From NCBI GenBank assembly GCA_020633895.1, contig JACKCT010000005.1:1-64000 (forward strand): a stretch of DNA of 64,000 nt, written 5' to 3'. This DNA comes from Deltaproteobacteria bacterium. Its GTDB lineage: Bacteria > Lernaellota > Lernaellaia > JACKCT01. Below are positions 18,229-25,711 of this stretch, one piece after another. The notes beneath the pieces are model-generated. The model worked only from the letters and a program-made list of their open reading frames with translations, did no database searches and was not told the origin of the DNA. Position numbers and translations under genes: made by a program. The first letter of the stretch is position 1. Each line of letters starts with the position of its first letter.

Positions 18229-19292
18229 CACGTCTCATTCCGCCGCTCGAGCATGTCCGCCGCCGCGTCATGTCCCGCCTTGCGCGCTTCGTCGGCGGGG
18301 GTGCGTCCGGAGGCGCTGACGATGGCCCGATCGGCGCCGGCGTCGAGGAGCAAGCGGATCACGTCGGCAAAACCGCGAAACGCCGCCCGGTGCAGCGGCG
18401 CGTTGCCGAATCGGTCGACGGCGTTGACGTCCGCGCCCCGCGCGATCAGATCGCGGCAGATCGACGTGTGCCCCATCAACGCCGCCACGTGCAGCAGCGT
18501 GATTCCCAGATGATCCACCGCGCGCACGTCCACGCCGTGCGTCATCAGATATTCGGCCATCGCCGCGTCGTGCATGGCCGCCTCTTGATGCAGCGGCGTC
18601 TGCTCGTCGTCGTTTCGCGCGTTGACGTCCGCGCCGCTTTCGAGCAATTCCCGCACCCGCGCGACATCGCCCGCCGCCGCCGCGTCATGCAGTGTCAGCG
18701 GTTCGGCCGTCGCCCCCGCCAATTCCAGCACCCGCGCCGCCTCCGTCCTCCGCAGTCGCCGGGCCTCGTACAGGGGCGTGCGCCCGTCGGCGTTTGTCGC
18801 GCCCACGTCCGCGCCCCGGTCGATCAATTTCGCCACCGTGGACGCATGGCCCATCATCGCCGCCAGGTGCAGCGGCGTCTGTCCGCGCCCGTCGGGGGTT
18901 GTCGCCTTCGCCCCACGTTCGAGGAGCAAGTTCGTCGCCTGCGTTGCGCCGAGAGCAGCGGCCTTGTGCAACGGCGTGGCGCCGAATCGGTCGACGGCGT
19001 GGGGATCGGCCCCGGCGGACAACAGCAACGACGCGACCGGCAGGCGGTCGTCCCGCGCGGCCCGATGCAGCGCCGTCGCCCCGTTTTTGTCGGTCCCGTC
19101 CAGCGGCGCGCCCAGGTCGAGCAGCACCGTGACCATCTCCAGGTTGTCGTCGTCCGTCGCCCGATGCAGCAGCGGCCGGCCCTTGGCGTCCGTGTCGTCG
19201 ACGCGGGCATGGCGCTCCACGACCCGTCGCCGAAGAGCTTCCGCGTCCCCCTCGTCGAGAAGGCGGTCCAGGCCGGACTCGCCGTGCGTCAT
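18210..19292 (-). CDS. Ankyrin-repeat protein
   Basis: A 360-aa protein made of about nine to ten ankyrin repeats after a short N-terminus, for example 'DKNGATALHRAARDDRLPVA', 'DRFGATPLHKAAALGATQAT', 'DGRGQTPLHLAAMMGHASTV' and 'DRFGNAPLHRAAFRGFADVI'. No signal peptide or membrane segment is visible, so it should be a cytoplasmic protein-protein interaction scaffold. Its ATG shares the A of the upstream SPFH stop (TGATG), which decides the start and implies coupled translation and perhaps physical partnership. Its last codons and stop lie within the terminal repeat of a 213-bp element, so the original C-terminus may have been different. Confidence 0.9.
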   Translation of the reverse strand: MTHGESGLDRLLDEGDAEALRRRVVERHARVDDTDAKGRPLLHRATDDDNLEMVTVLLDLGAPLDGTDKNGATALHRAARDDRLPVASLLLSAGADPHAVDRFGATPLHKAAALGATQATNLLLERGAKATTPDGRGQTPLHLAAMMGHASTVAKLIDRGADVGATNADGRTPLYEARRLRRTEAARVLELAGATAEPLTLHDAAAAGDVARVRELLESGADVNARNDDEQTPLHQEAAMHDAAMAEYLMTHGVDVRAVDHLGITLLHVAALMGHTSICRDLIARGADVNAVDRFGNAPLHRAAFRGFADVIRLLLDAGADRAIVSASGRTPADEARKAGHDAAADMLERRNETCQSPER

Positions 19293-20098
19293 CAGTTGTC
19301 GCCGCCCAGAATGATCGGCAGCCCTTCCTTGCCCTGGCCGATGACGACCACCTTGGCGTTCGGGCTTTGGGCCAACTCCAGCGTCGCCTCGATGCCCTTC
19401 CACTTGAGCAGATCCTCGTTGAGGCCTTCGGAGACGATCTTCTGGAAGTCGGCGATACCCCGGGCCTCCACCCGCTTGCGTTCGGCCTCCAAGGATTCCT
19501 TTTCCAGCACGAATTTCATCTTCTCGGCTTCCTGTTTCATCGCCAATTTGCGTTCGATGGCTTCCGTGACCTGTTGGGGGAAGTCCATCGCCCGCAGCAT
19601 GATCGCTTCGACGACGATATGCTTGCCGTCCAGCGCGGTGGTCAAATTATCGAAGATCCCTTTTTGGATTTCGTTGCGTTTGGTGTAGGCGTCGATGCTG
19701 GAAAAACCCGCGATCACGTCCCGGACCTGGTTGCGAATCGCCGGTCCGATGAGGACTTCGTAGTAGTTGGGTCCGACCTCCTGATGCAGCTTCGCCACCT
19801 GGTCGGGGTCGGGACGATATCGGACCGAGATGTCGGTCTTGATGGTCAGTTGGTCTTCGGTCAGCACCGTCAGGGTCTCGGTGGCGTCCTTGACGCGAAC
19901 GTCATAGAGATAGACCCGGTTCCAGGGGGCGACCCAGTTCCAGCCTTCTTTTAGGTTTTCGTTCACGTCCGTACCGGTGCGCCAGTTGAAGTACACACCT
20001 CGGGCGCCGGCCGGAACGGTCTTGCCGCAGCCGGTCAAAAGGCCCAGGGAGACGACAAAAAGGGAGATTGCGATCCATTGCCGTGTGCGGTGGCTCAT
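19292..20098 (-). CDS. SPFH/prohibitin-domain lipoprotein
   Basis: A 268-aa protein of the SPFH (stomatin/prohibitin/flotillin/HflK) superfamily. The N-terminus has a signal segment ending in lipobox 'GLLTGC'. The SPFH domain follows from 'VPAGARGVYFNWRTGT' through 'TIKTDISVRYRPDPDQV' and 'GPAIRNQVRDVIAGFSSID', then a charged coiled-coil 'AIERKLAMKQEAEKMKFVLE'. Prohibitin-like proteins form large membrane rings or scaffolds. Anchoring by lipid rather than a transmembrane helix is unusual. ATG 20098 is preferred because AGGAG lies upstream and the signal peptide then starts correctly. It overlaps the ankyrin gene (TGATG). Confidence 0.88.
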   Translation of the reverse strand: MSHRTRQWIAISLFVVSLGLLTGCGKTVPAGARGVYFNWRTGTDVNENLKEGWNWVAPWNRVYLYDVRVKDATETLTVLTEDQLTIKTDISVRYRPDPDQVAKLHQEVGPNYYEVLIGPAIRNQVRDVIAGFSSIDAYTKRNEIQKGIFDNLTTALDGKHIVVEAIMLRAMDFPQQVTEAIERKLAMKQEAEKMKFVLEKESLEAERKRVEARGIADFQKIVSEGLNEDLLKWKGIEATLELAQSPNAKVVVIGQGKEGLPIILGGDN

Positions 20099-20218
20099 CT
20101 TCGAGGACTCCTCGATCAAAGGGGGAAGCGGTTTGGGAATCGGCCTATTGTCGAACAGGCGCGACTTTGACGCAATCGGGGCCGGAACGCGATGAGAATG
20201 GACGATGGTCATTATCCC

Positions 20219-20246
20219 TTGTGCCCGGGCCCGGTTGTGCTATGAT
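20219..20246 (+). promoter_or_regulatory. Candidate extended -10 promoter for the 20274 membrane-protein gene
   Basis: TTGTGC (20219-20224), 16 bp, then TGC-TATGAT with the -10 at 20241-20246 and an extended TG motif just before it. Transcription would start about 20 nt ahead of the ATG at 20274. Confidence 0.45.
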
Positions 20247-20273
20247 CCGACAATTACCCATGATTTTGGTTGA

Positions 20274-21845
20274 ATGAGCATTCCAATTCCGAATTTGGGC
20301 TGGACCATGAGCGAACGGCGATCACAGCCGGCAACGAACATCTATATCGGCTTCAGCTTGATGCTGGTCGGTCTGCTGTTGCATTACGGCGATTCCCTTC
20401 ACCTCAAGATTTTCGCCGACGACATCCATTCCTGGAACATCATCAAGTCCAACCCGGACATCCACTGGTGGAACCTGCTGGGCAAGGCCTATTTCCCCGA
20501 GCTGTACCGGCCGCTGGAGCTGATGCTCGTGCAGTTGTCCGGCGGCGCCTCCGGCCCGACGACCGAGATTTATCGCATCGTCACCCTGACCGGGCACTTC
20601 CTGTGCGGTATTCTGGTGTGGCTGCTCGCCCGGCGTCTGGACATGACGCGGGCGGTGCCCTACGCGGCCGCGCTGCTGTTCGTGTTCCATCAGGCGGCGA
20701 CGATGGCCGTGCTGTCCAACGACACGGCCAGCCAGGTCTGGTCGACGACCCTCGGGCTGGCCGGGCTGCTGCTCCTTTTCCCGCGCGACGCGGACGAGAC
20801 CGTGCCCGATCGGTGGATGCCCTCCTGGTCGCGCGCGATCGCCTCGGCGGCGCTGATTTTCATCTCGCTGTTGTGGAAAGAGGCGGGGGCGGGGTTCGTG
20901 TTCATCTACGGCGTCGTCATGATGTACGCCGTCTACCGCAGCGAAAACCGGCGGGCCTGTTTCGAGCGCCTATTGCCGCTGTTGCTGATTTTCGGCGTCT
21001 ATCTCTTTTTGCGCTTCAATGCCGGTGTCGCCGTGCCGCGCATCGGCTATTCGTCGCGATACACCATCTGGCCGGGCATCAACTGGCTGCGCAACCCGCT
21101 GCTCATGCTGATGGCCTTGTCCACGCCCATCAGCACGCCGTGGATCGCCTCCCAATACGGCGAGGGGCACTGGCTGGCGTTCGCCCTGGCCGGGGCTTCG
21201 AGCATCGCCTACGTGACGGTGGCGGGGGTGGGCATCGTGCTGGGCGTTCGCAACACGCCCTCGGATCGGCGGCCGTTGATCCTGCTGGCGATCTGTCTGG
21301 CCCTGTCCATGTTCCCCGAGATCCTCACCCGGCGGGTCAGCGAGTTGTACACCTACAAGCCCAACGTCTTCTACGCGCCGCTGATCGCCTACGGCTGGGT
21401 GTCGGCCTATGAATGGATGGATCGGCAGTATCGCAAGGGTTGGATCATGATGGTCGCCGTGGCGCTGGCGTTGTCGCTGCACGTTTCCTCGGGAACGCAC
21501 AAGCAGATCGTCCTGGCCAAGAACGGGGAGCGGACCGAGCAGTTGATGACCGAACTGCATCGGCAGGTGCCGGCCATCAAGGATCCGACGATCGTCATTC
21601 TCTCCGACGACGAGGCCGATTCCTTCCAATATTCCGTCTACCAGATGCGCCCCATGGAACTGTTCGGCGGGCCGTACACCATCGAATACATCTACGGCGT
21701 CAAACCCATCGCCTACCGGGTGGTCAGCGGGCCGACCATGCCCGACTGCTTGGCCATTGCCGGTCAGACCGGGCCGGTGGACTGCCTCCAGATCCGCTAC
21801 ACCGACGGCGCCCTCAAGGCCGAACTCGCCCATGTCGGCGGCTAG
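20274..21845 (+). CDS. Multi-pass membrane protein, GT-C-like
   Basis: A 523-aa protein with about ten membrane segments and a soluble C-terminal part of roughly 120 residues. After the first segment an acidic motif 'IFADDIHSWN' occurs, followed by 'ELYRPLELMLVQLSGG'. A paired acidic residue in the first outer loop and a C-terminal periplasmic domain are the general plan of GT-C glycosyltransferases. I see no closer family match, so sugar transfer is an inference. The start at 20274 lacks a good ribosome site; an in-frame ATG at 20307 is an alternative. It is a single gene, divergent from the SPFH/ankyrin pair. Confidence 0.65.
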   Translation: MSIPIPNLGWTMSERRSQPATNIYIGFSLMLVGLLLHYGDSLHLKIFADDIHSWNIIKSNPDIHWWNLLGKAYFPELYRPLELMLVQLSGGASGPTTEIYRIVTLTGHFLCGILVWLLARRLDMTRAVPYAAALLFVFHQAATMAVLSNDTASQVWSTTLGLAGLLLLFPRDADETVPDRWMPSWSRAIASAALIFISLLWKEAGAGFVFIYGVVMMYAVYRSENRRACFERLLPLLLIFGVYLFLRFNAGVAVPRIGYSSRYTIWPGINWLRNPLLMLMALSTPISTPWIASQYGEGHWLAFALAGASSIAYVTVAGVGIVLGVRNTPSDRRPLILLAICLALSMFPEILTRRVSELYTYKPNVFYAPLIAYGWVSAYEWMDRQYRKGWIMMVAVALALSLHVSSGTHKQIVLAKNGERTEQLMTELHRQVPAIKDPTIVILSDDEADSFQYSVYQMRPMELFGGPYTIEYIYGVKPIAYRVVSGPTMPDCLAIAGQTGPVDCLQIRYTDGALKAELAHVGG

Positions 21846-21896
21846 CCGCCGACGTCTCGATCGACCCCGCAACCGCCCGAATTTGAATATTTTTTG

Positions 21897-21938
21897 TTAA
21901 AAAAAAGCGAGAAGCCTTAAAAAAGCGGCTTCTCGGAG
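21897..21938 (-). terminator. Intrinsic terminator (minus strand)
   Basis: CGAGAAGCC and GGCTTCTCG form a 9-bp stem around an A-rich loop. On the minus strand the stem is followed by CTTTTTTTTTAAC, a strong U-run. It would be a second, distal stop for the beta-propeller gene transcript. Confidence 0.8.
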
Positions 21939-22104
21939 GGAGGGTAGCAATTAGGTCGTTGAACCCGGAGACACAAACGTCAGTTCGCGCCTCCGGGGCC
22001 ATGATGCCTTCCGCGACATCGAATTGTCAACGAATTTCTGGTTGTTGGGTTCCGATTGCCGCCATTTGTCGTCGTTCGAACGCCTGGGGACAACATTGGG
22101 GATA

Positions 22105-22142
22105 AAGAAACGCCGCCCGGACCGTTGCGATGGCGGGCGGCG
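22105..22142 (-). terminator. Intrinsic terminator of the beta-propeller lipoprotein gene
   Basis: CGCCGCCCG and CGGGCGGCG pair (22111-22142) and on the minus strand are followed by TTTCTTTATC. It lies about 65 bp beyond the stop codon at 22207. Confidence 0.7.
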
Positions 22143-22206
22143 AAGCTGTTGAATTTGTCGATGACGCCGGGTTCCGGGAAAATCCCGACGCGCCGGCGGC
22201 CTCGCG

Positions 22207-23664
22207 TTACGGCGCCGGGGTATAGCCTCCCGCATTGGGCGAGGCGATGAACTCGGCGGCGAACTCATGGTTCGGGTCGAAGGCGACGGTCCTGGCGTTG
22301 GTCCAGTCGCTCGCCCAGACGGTTCCCTCGGCGGCGAAATACCACAGGTCCGCCACCCAGAACGCGCCCGCGATGGTCAACGGGTCGTCCGTTCCCTTGA
22401 CCCAGGCGTTGTTGTCCTGCGTGTCGAAGACCCACACCGATCCGCTGAAGTTGTCGCCCACGTAGGCCAGTCCGTTGCCGTCGATCGCGATGGGCCCCGG
22501 AGCGCTGCCCACCTCGACGGTGTCGTCGACGGTGTCGTCGGACAGATCGATCATGTCCACCTTGCCCGTGGCCTCGCCGTAGTCGCCGGTTTCCACCACG
22601 TAGAGGTAGTCTTCGTTCGGACCCAGCGCCACGCTGCCCGGATTGATCTGGGACAGTTCGATGGCGCCCACCGACGCCTTGGAGCCGGACAGGTCCACCA
22701 CCGCCAGCTTGCCGGGGGAGGCGTAGCCGAAGGTGTTCGAGTCATAGCCCGTACAGGCCACGTACACCTTGTCGCCCGTCTTCGCGAAATTGGCCGGAAC
22801 GCACTTCTCGGGCAGGGCGACGGTTTCGGCCGTCTCGGCGTTCAGGTCGTAGATCGTCAGATCGTTGGACAGGTTGCCGGTCACGTACATCAGGTCGTTT
22901 TCGATGAACAGATCCCACGCGGCGGCCACGCCGGTCAGCGTTATCGTCTCCACGCTCGGACCGTTCGGATCGATGACCGAGACCAAGCTGTCGGGCGCGG
23001 TGGAGTTGAGGACATAGACTTTGCCTTCGTAGGTGAAGGCGGCGTTGGGAACAGTGAACGAGACCGGGGCGAGGCCGGCGAAGTAGTCGGAGGCGACCAG
23101 GCCCGTGTCCGCGTCAAAGGCCGCCAGCGTGCCGGCGACGGCGTCATAGAGGAACACATCCGGCCCGACGAACACATCGAACGACGCCGAGATCGTGTTT
23201 TTGGCGATGTCCAACAACACGGTGATCGTCGCGCTGCCCGGTCCTTCGGCCCGCAATTGGTGGGCATCGGTGACGGAGACGACGCTGTCGTCGGAGGTGA
23301 GGAACACGAAATTCACCTCGTCGGTTTCCGTATCGTCTTCCAGCACGGCGACCGCCCCGATGTCCCGATCGTCGCCGCCGAGGGTCATGCCGTAGACATC
23401 GGTCGGCACCTTGATCGCCTTGGCGTCGGGCAGCTCCGCCGTGTCGTCGTCATCGTCGTCGTCACCGGTGTCGTCGTCACCGGTGTCGTCATCGCCGGTG
23501 TCGTCGTCGGCCGTGTCGTCATCGTCGGAGTCGGTATCGTCGTCGGAGTCGTAGTACTTGTTGGTCACGTCCTTTTCGCTGCAGCCGGATAGAATCGCGG
23601 CCGAGATCGCCAAGATCAAGAACAGAACCAGGAACGAAAATTGAGGCACCCGGGAAATGGACAT
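22207..23664 (-). CDS. B12-riboswitch-controlled beta-propeller surface lipoprotein with Asp-rich linker
   Basis: A 485-aa predicted lipoprotein: signal peptide with lipobox 'AAILSGC' (Cys28), then a linker of about 50 residues of the type DDDTGDDDTGDDDDDDDT. A short Ig-like (BIG2-type) strand region follows ('VVSVTDAHQLRAEGPGSATI'), then a YVTN/YncE-type beta-propeller from about residue 165 to the end. Propeller repeats include 'GKVYVLNSTAPDSLVSVIDP', 'NDLMYVTGNLSNDLTIYDLN' and 'GLAYVGDNFSGSVWVFDTQD'. A cobalamin riboswitch and an attenuator lie in its 5' leader, so expression should fall when B12 is plentiful. BtuG of Bacteroides is also a riboswitch-controlled propeller lipoprotein that captures B12; a similar role here is inference, as no btuB is adjacent. 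Confidence 0.85.
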   Translation of the reverse strand: MSISRVPQFSFLVLFLILAISAAILSGCSEKDVTNKYYDSDDDTDSDDDDTADDDTGDDDTGDDDTGDDDDDDDTAELPDAKAIKVPTDVYGMTLGGDDRDIGAVAVLEDDTETDEVNFVFLTSDDSVVSVTDAHQLRAEGPGSATITVLLDIAKNTISASFDVFVGPDVFLYDAVAGTLAAFDADTGLVASDYFAGLAPVSFTVPNAAFTYEGKVYVLNSTAPDSLVSVIDPNGPSVETITLTGVAAAWDLFIENDLMYVTGNLSNDLTIYDLNAETAETVALPEKCVPANFAKTGDKVYVACTGYDSNTFGYASPGKLAVVDLSGSKASVGAIELSQINPGSVALGPNEDYLYVVETGDYGEATGKVDMIDLSDDTVDDTVEVGSAPGPIAIDGNGLAYVGDNFSGSVWVFDTQDNNAWVKGTDDPLTIAGAFWVADLWYFAAEGTVWASDWTNARTVAFDPNHEFAAEFIASPNAGGYTPAP

Positions 23665-23755
23665 TCAGTCCCTCCTTGTCACCCGCAAGGGGGTCGCGCG
23701 TTTCGGGATGGGGAGGCGAGGGCTGATCCGGGGCCGGGCGGCCGGCGAGTCCATC

Positions 23756-23786
23756 AAAAAACCCCGACGTCGGTGGCGACGCGGGG
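23756..23786 (-). terminator. Attenuator terminator in the riboswitch leader
   Basis: On the minus strand CCCCGCGTCG and CGACGTCGGGG pair (10 bp with one bulged base) and are followed by six T residues (23761-23756). It lies between the cobalamin riboswitch and the start codon at 23664, so it is positioned to stop transcription before the gene. Confidence 0.85.
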
Positions 23787-23810
23787 CTCGGGGGATTCGG
23801 TTTCCCTGGA

Positions 23811-23850
23811 GCAAACCCGCTCTTTCACCCGAAGAGCGCTGACGGTTTGC
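23811..23850 (-). promoter_or_regulatory. Leader hairpin between riboswitch and attenuator
   Basis: GCAAACC (outer arm) pairs with GGTTTGC and, inside, CGCTCTT pairs with AAGAGCG. The two-level hairpin sits between the aptamer and the terminator and may take part in the switching structure. Its exact role is not resolved. Confidence 0.5.
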
Positions 23851-23857
23851 GACGGAC

Positions 23858-23985
23858 AAGGCAGTTTTCTGGCTCGGAGCTTTGGGGGCTCCTTACAGTG
23901 GCGGGACCGCTCCGGACTTTCACCGGTCTTCCCTGCGGGAGGAATCATTTCCTCCACCACATGCCCGTCGAACGATTAGATTGTC
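23858..23985 (-). promoter_or_regulatory. Cobalamin (B12) riboswitch aptamer
   Basis: Read on the minus strand, the conserved cobalamin-aptamer core appears in order: GGGAAGACCGGTG, AAAGTCCGGAGCGGTCCCGC, CACTGTAAGGAG and then GAGCCAGAAAACTGCC, which matches the B12-box region (GCCACTGT) and the downstream GAG-CAG-A-ACCTGCC block of the RF00174 family. The 5' boundary is approximate. It precedes the beta-propeller lipoprotein gene with an intrinsic terminator between them, a transcription-attenuation arrangement. Confidence 0.93.
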
Positions 23986-24080
23986 GTCGGCGCTTCTATC
24001 ACGGCGCTGACGGCGGGTCAAAGGGTATTCCCGTTGCCGATCTCACAGGCGGGACGGATCGAGCGAAGGGGCGGGATCGA

Positions 24081-24189
24081 GGGTGCCGCACTTTTCCTCC
24101 GCCGAAGGCGGGGCAAAGGTGTGAATGGGGATGTCGGTTAATTCTCACACCTTCCTTCGGACTGTTGTCCTCATGAAAGTGCGGCACCC
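24081..24189. repeat. 109-bp interspersed inverted-repeat element, copy A
   Basis: The outer arms are GGGTGCCGCACTTTT and GAAAGTGCGGCACCC; the inner arms are AAAGGTGTGAAT and ATTCTCACACCTT. The whole sequence can fold into one long hairpin. A second complete copy lies at 44871-44976, and single arms occur near 17924, 37082 and 48920. It falls between the purine permease stop and the B12 riboswitch. Confidence 0.75.
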
Positions 24190-24203
24190 ATTGGTGGTGT
24201 CGG

Positions 24204-25604
24204 TCAGAGCCGAATCGGCAAAAACACGTAGCGCGCCAGGAACAACGCCGCCAGCGCCCAGGCCAGGGGATGCACCTCCCGCGCCTTGCCGGCGGCGGTT
24301 TTGACGAGGGGATAGGCGACGAAGCCCGCCGAGAATCCCGTGGCGATGGAAAAGGTCAGGGGCATGGCGATGATGGTGACGAAGGCGGGGAAGCCCTCGG
24401 TGACGTCGTCCCACGCGATCTGGCGCACGGTGCGCAGCATCAGGAAGCCGACCAGAATCAGCGCCGGGGCGGTCACGGGCCGCAGGTAAATCTCCGGGTT
24501 GAGCGGCGAAGGCACCGACGCGCCGAACATCGTCACCAACGGCGAGAAAAACAGCGCCAGCAGGAACAGCCCCGCCGTCACCACGCTCGCGAATCCGGTG
24601 CGCCCGCCTTCCGAGACCCCCGCCGCGGACTCGATGTAGCTGGTCACGGTGCTCGTGCCGGCGATGGACCCGAAAACGGTACCCAATGCGTCGGCGGTCA
24701 GGGCCCGCGTTGCACGGGGGAGGCGGCCGTCACGCAAAAAACCGCCTTGTCCCGCCACGCCGATCAGCGTGCCGATGGTGTCGAACATGTCGACGAAGAG
24801 CATCATCAGGATCGGCGCGATCAGGGGAAACACCAGCGCGTCGTTGATGCGCAGTTTGGCGAAGGCGCTCGGCGAGGGGGGCGTCGAGATCACGCCGCCG
24901 AATTCCACGATGCCCAGGGGGATGCCCAGCAGCCCCGTGGCCACGATGCCCAGGAAAATCGCCCCGCGCACCCGCCGCGCCATGAGGATTGCCGTGATCG
25001 CCAAACCGACCAGCGCCAGCAGCGTCGGCGCGGACGTCACCGACCCGAGTTGCACGAACGTCACGGGATGATCGGCGATCAGCCCCGCTTCTTCCAATCC
25101 GATGAACGCGATGAACAATCCGATGCCTCCGGCGATTCCATGCTTGAGGCATTCGGGCACCGCGTGGATGATCATCTCCCGCACCTTCAGGAACGTCAGC
25201 GCGGTGAATACGAAGCCGGAGATGAACACCATGCCCAGGGCGATCTGCCAGGGTGCGACACCGCCGGCCACCTCGCCTCGGGCTTGCAGACCGGCGATGA
25301 AATTGCAGACTTCGAAGGAGAAGAAGGCGTTCAGGCCCATGCCCGGCGCCAGGGCGATGGGATAGCGGGCCAGTACGGCCATCAGCAGCGTGGCGAACGC
25401 CGAGGCCACGCACGTCGCGGTCATCACGGCGCCGAAGTTCATGCGTGCGCCGGCGGCGTTGGAAAGGATGGCCGGGTTGACGACGATGATATAGGCCATC
25501 GTCATGAAGGTGGTGGCCCCGGCGATCGTTTCGGTGCGCAGATTCGTACCGGCCTCGGCAAAGCCGAAGTATTCGTCGATGCGCGAGAGAACCTTGGATG
25601 TCAT
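24204..25604 (-). CDS. NCS2-family purine permease (AzgA/PbuG type)
   Basis: A 466-aa inner-membrane permease of the AzgA-like branch of the nucleobase/ascorbate transporters, which import hypoxanthine, guanine or adenine by proton symport. Motifs of the branch are 'YFGFAEAGTNLRTETIAGAT', 'MTMAYIIVVNPAILS', 'LAPGMGLNAFFSFEV', 'AGIGLFIAFIGLEEAGL'-like 'AGGIGLFIAFIGLEEAG', 'MMLFVDMFDTIGTLIGVAGQ' and 'GTSTVTSYIESAAGVSEGGR'. About 12-14 membrane segments are visible. The choice among purine substrates is not readable. It is a monocistronic gene divergent from the TM-SGNH gene. Confidence 0.95.
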   Translation of the reverse strand: MTSKVLSRIDEYFGFAEAGTNLRTETIAGATTFMTMAYIIVVNPAILSNAAGARMNFGAVMTATCVASAFATLLMAVLARYPIALAPGMGLNAFFSFEVCNFIAGLQARGEVAGGVAPWQIALGMVFISGFVFTALTFLKVREMIIHAVPECLKHGIAGGIGLFIAFIGLEEAGLIADHPVTFVQLGSVTSAPTLLALVGLAITAILMARRVRGAIFLGIVATGLLGIPLGIVEFGGVISTPPSPSAFAKLRINDALVFPLIAPILMMLFVDMFDTIGTLIGVAGQGGFLRDGRLPRATRALTADALGTVFGSIAGTSTVTSYIESAAGVSEGGRTGFASVVTAGLFLLALFFSPLVTMFGASVPSPLNPEIYLRPVTAPALILVGFLMLRTVRQIAWDDVTEGFPAFVTIIAMPLTFSIATGFSAGFVAYPLVKTAAGKAREVHPLAWALAALFLARYVFLPIRL

Positions 25605-25711
25605 GGAGTGCCTCGCGGCATGATTTGCCCGAGTACGCTATCATTAAAGGCGCGGTCGTGTCAGCAAGGCACGGGCGCGGCGGGAACCCGGACGGGGCGC
25701 TTGAACGGACA

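Larger units (their letters stand above)
21846..22206. other. Convergent intergenic region holding two minus-strand hairpins
   Basis: This 361-bp gap lies between convergent genes. It holds two hairpins oriented to stop minus-strand transcription (listed separately at 21900-21937 and 22107-22142). I see no other gene or promoter in it. Confidence 0.6.

Noticed and set aside
25605-25711. Purine riboswitch before the AzgA-type permease gene
   Set aside because: The leader is too short and lacks the three-way-junction conserved bases; no convincing aptamer is seen.
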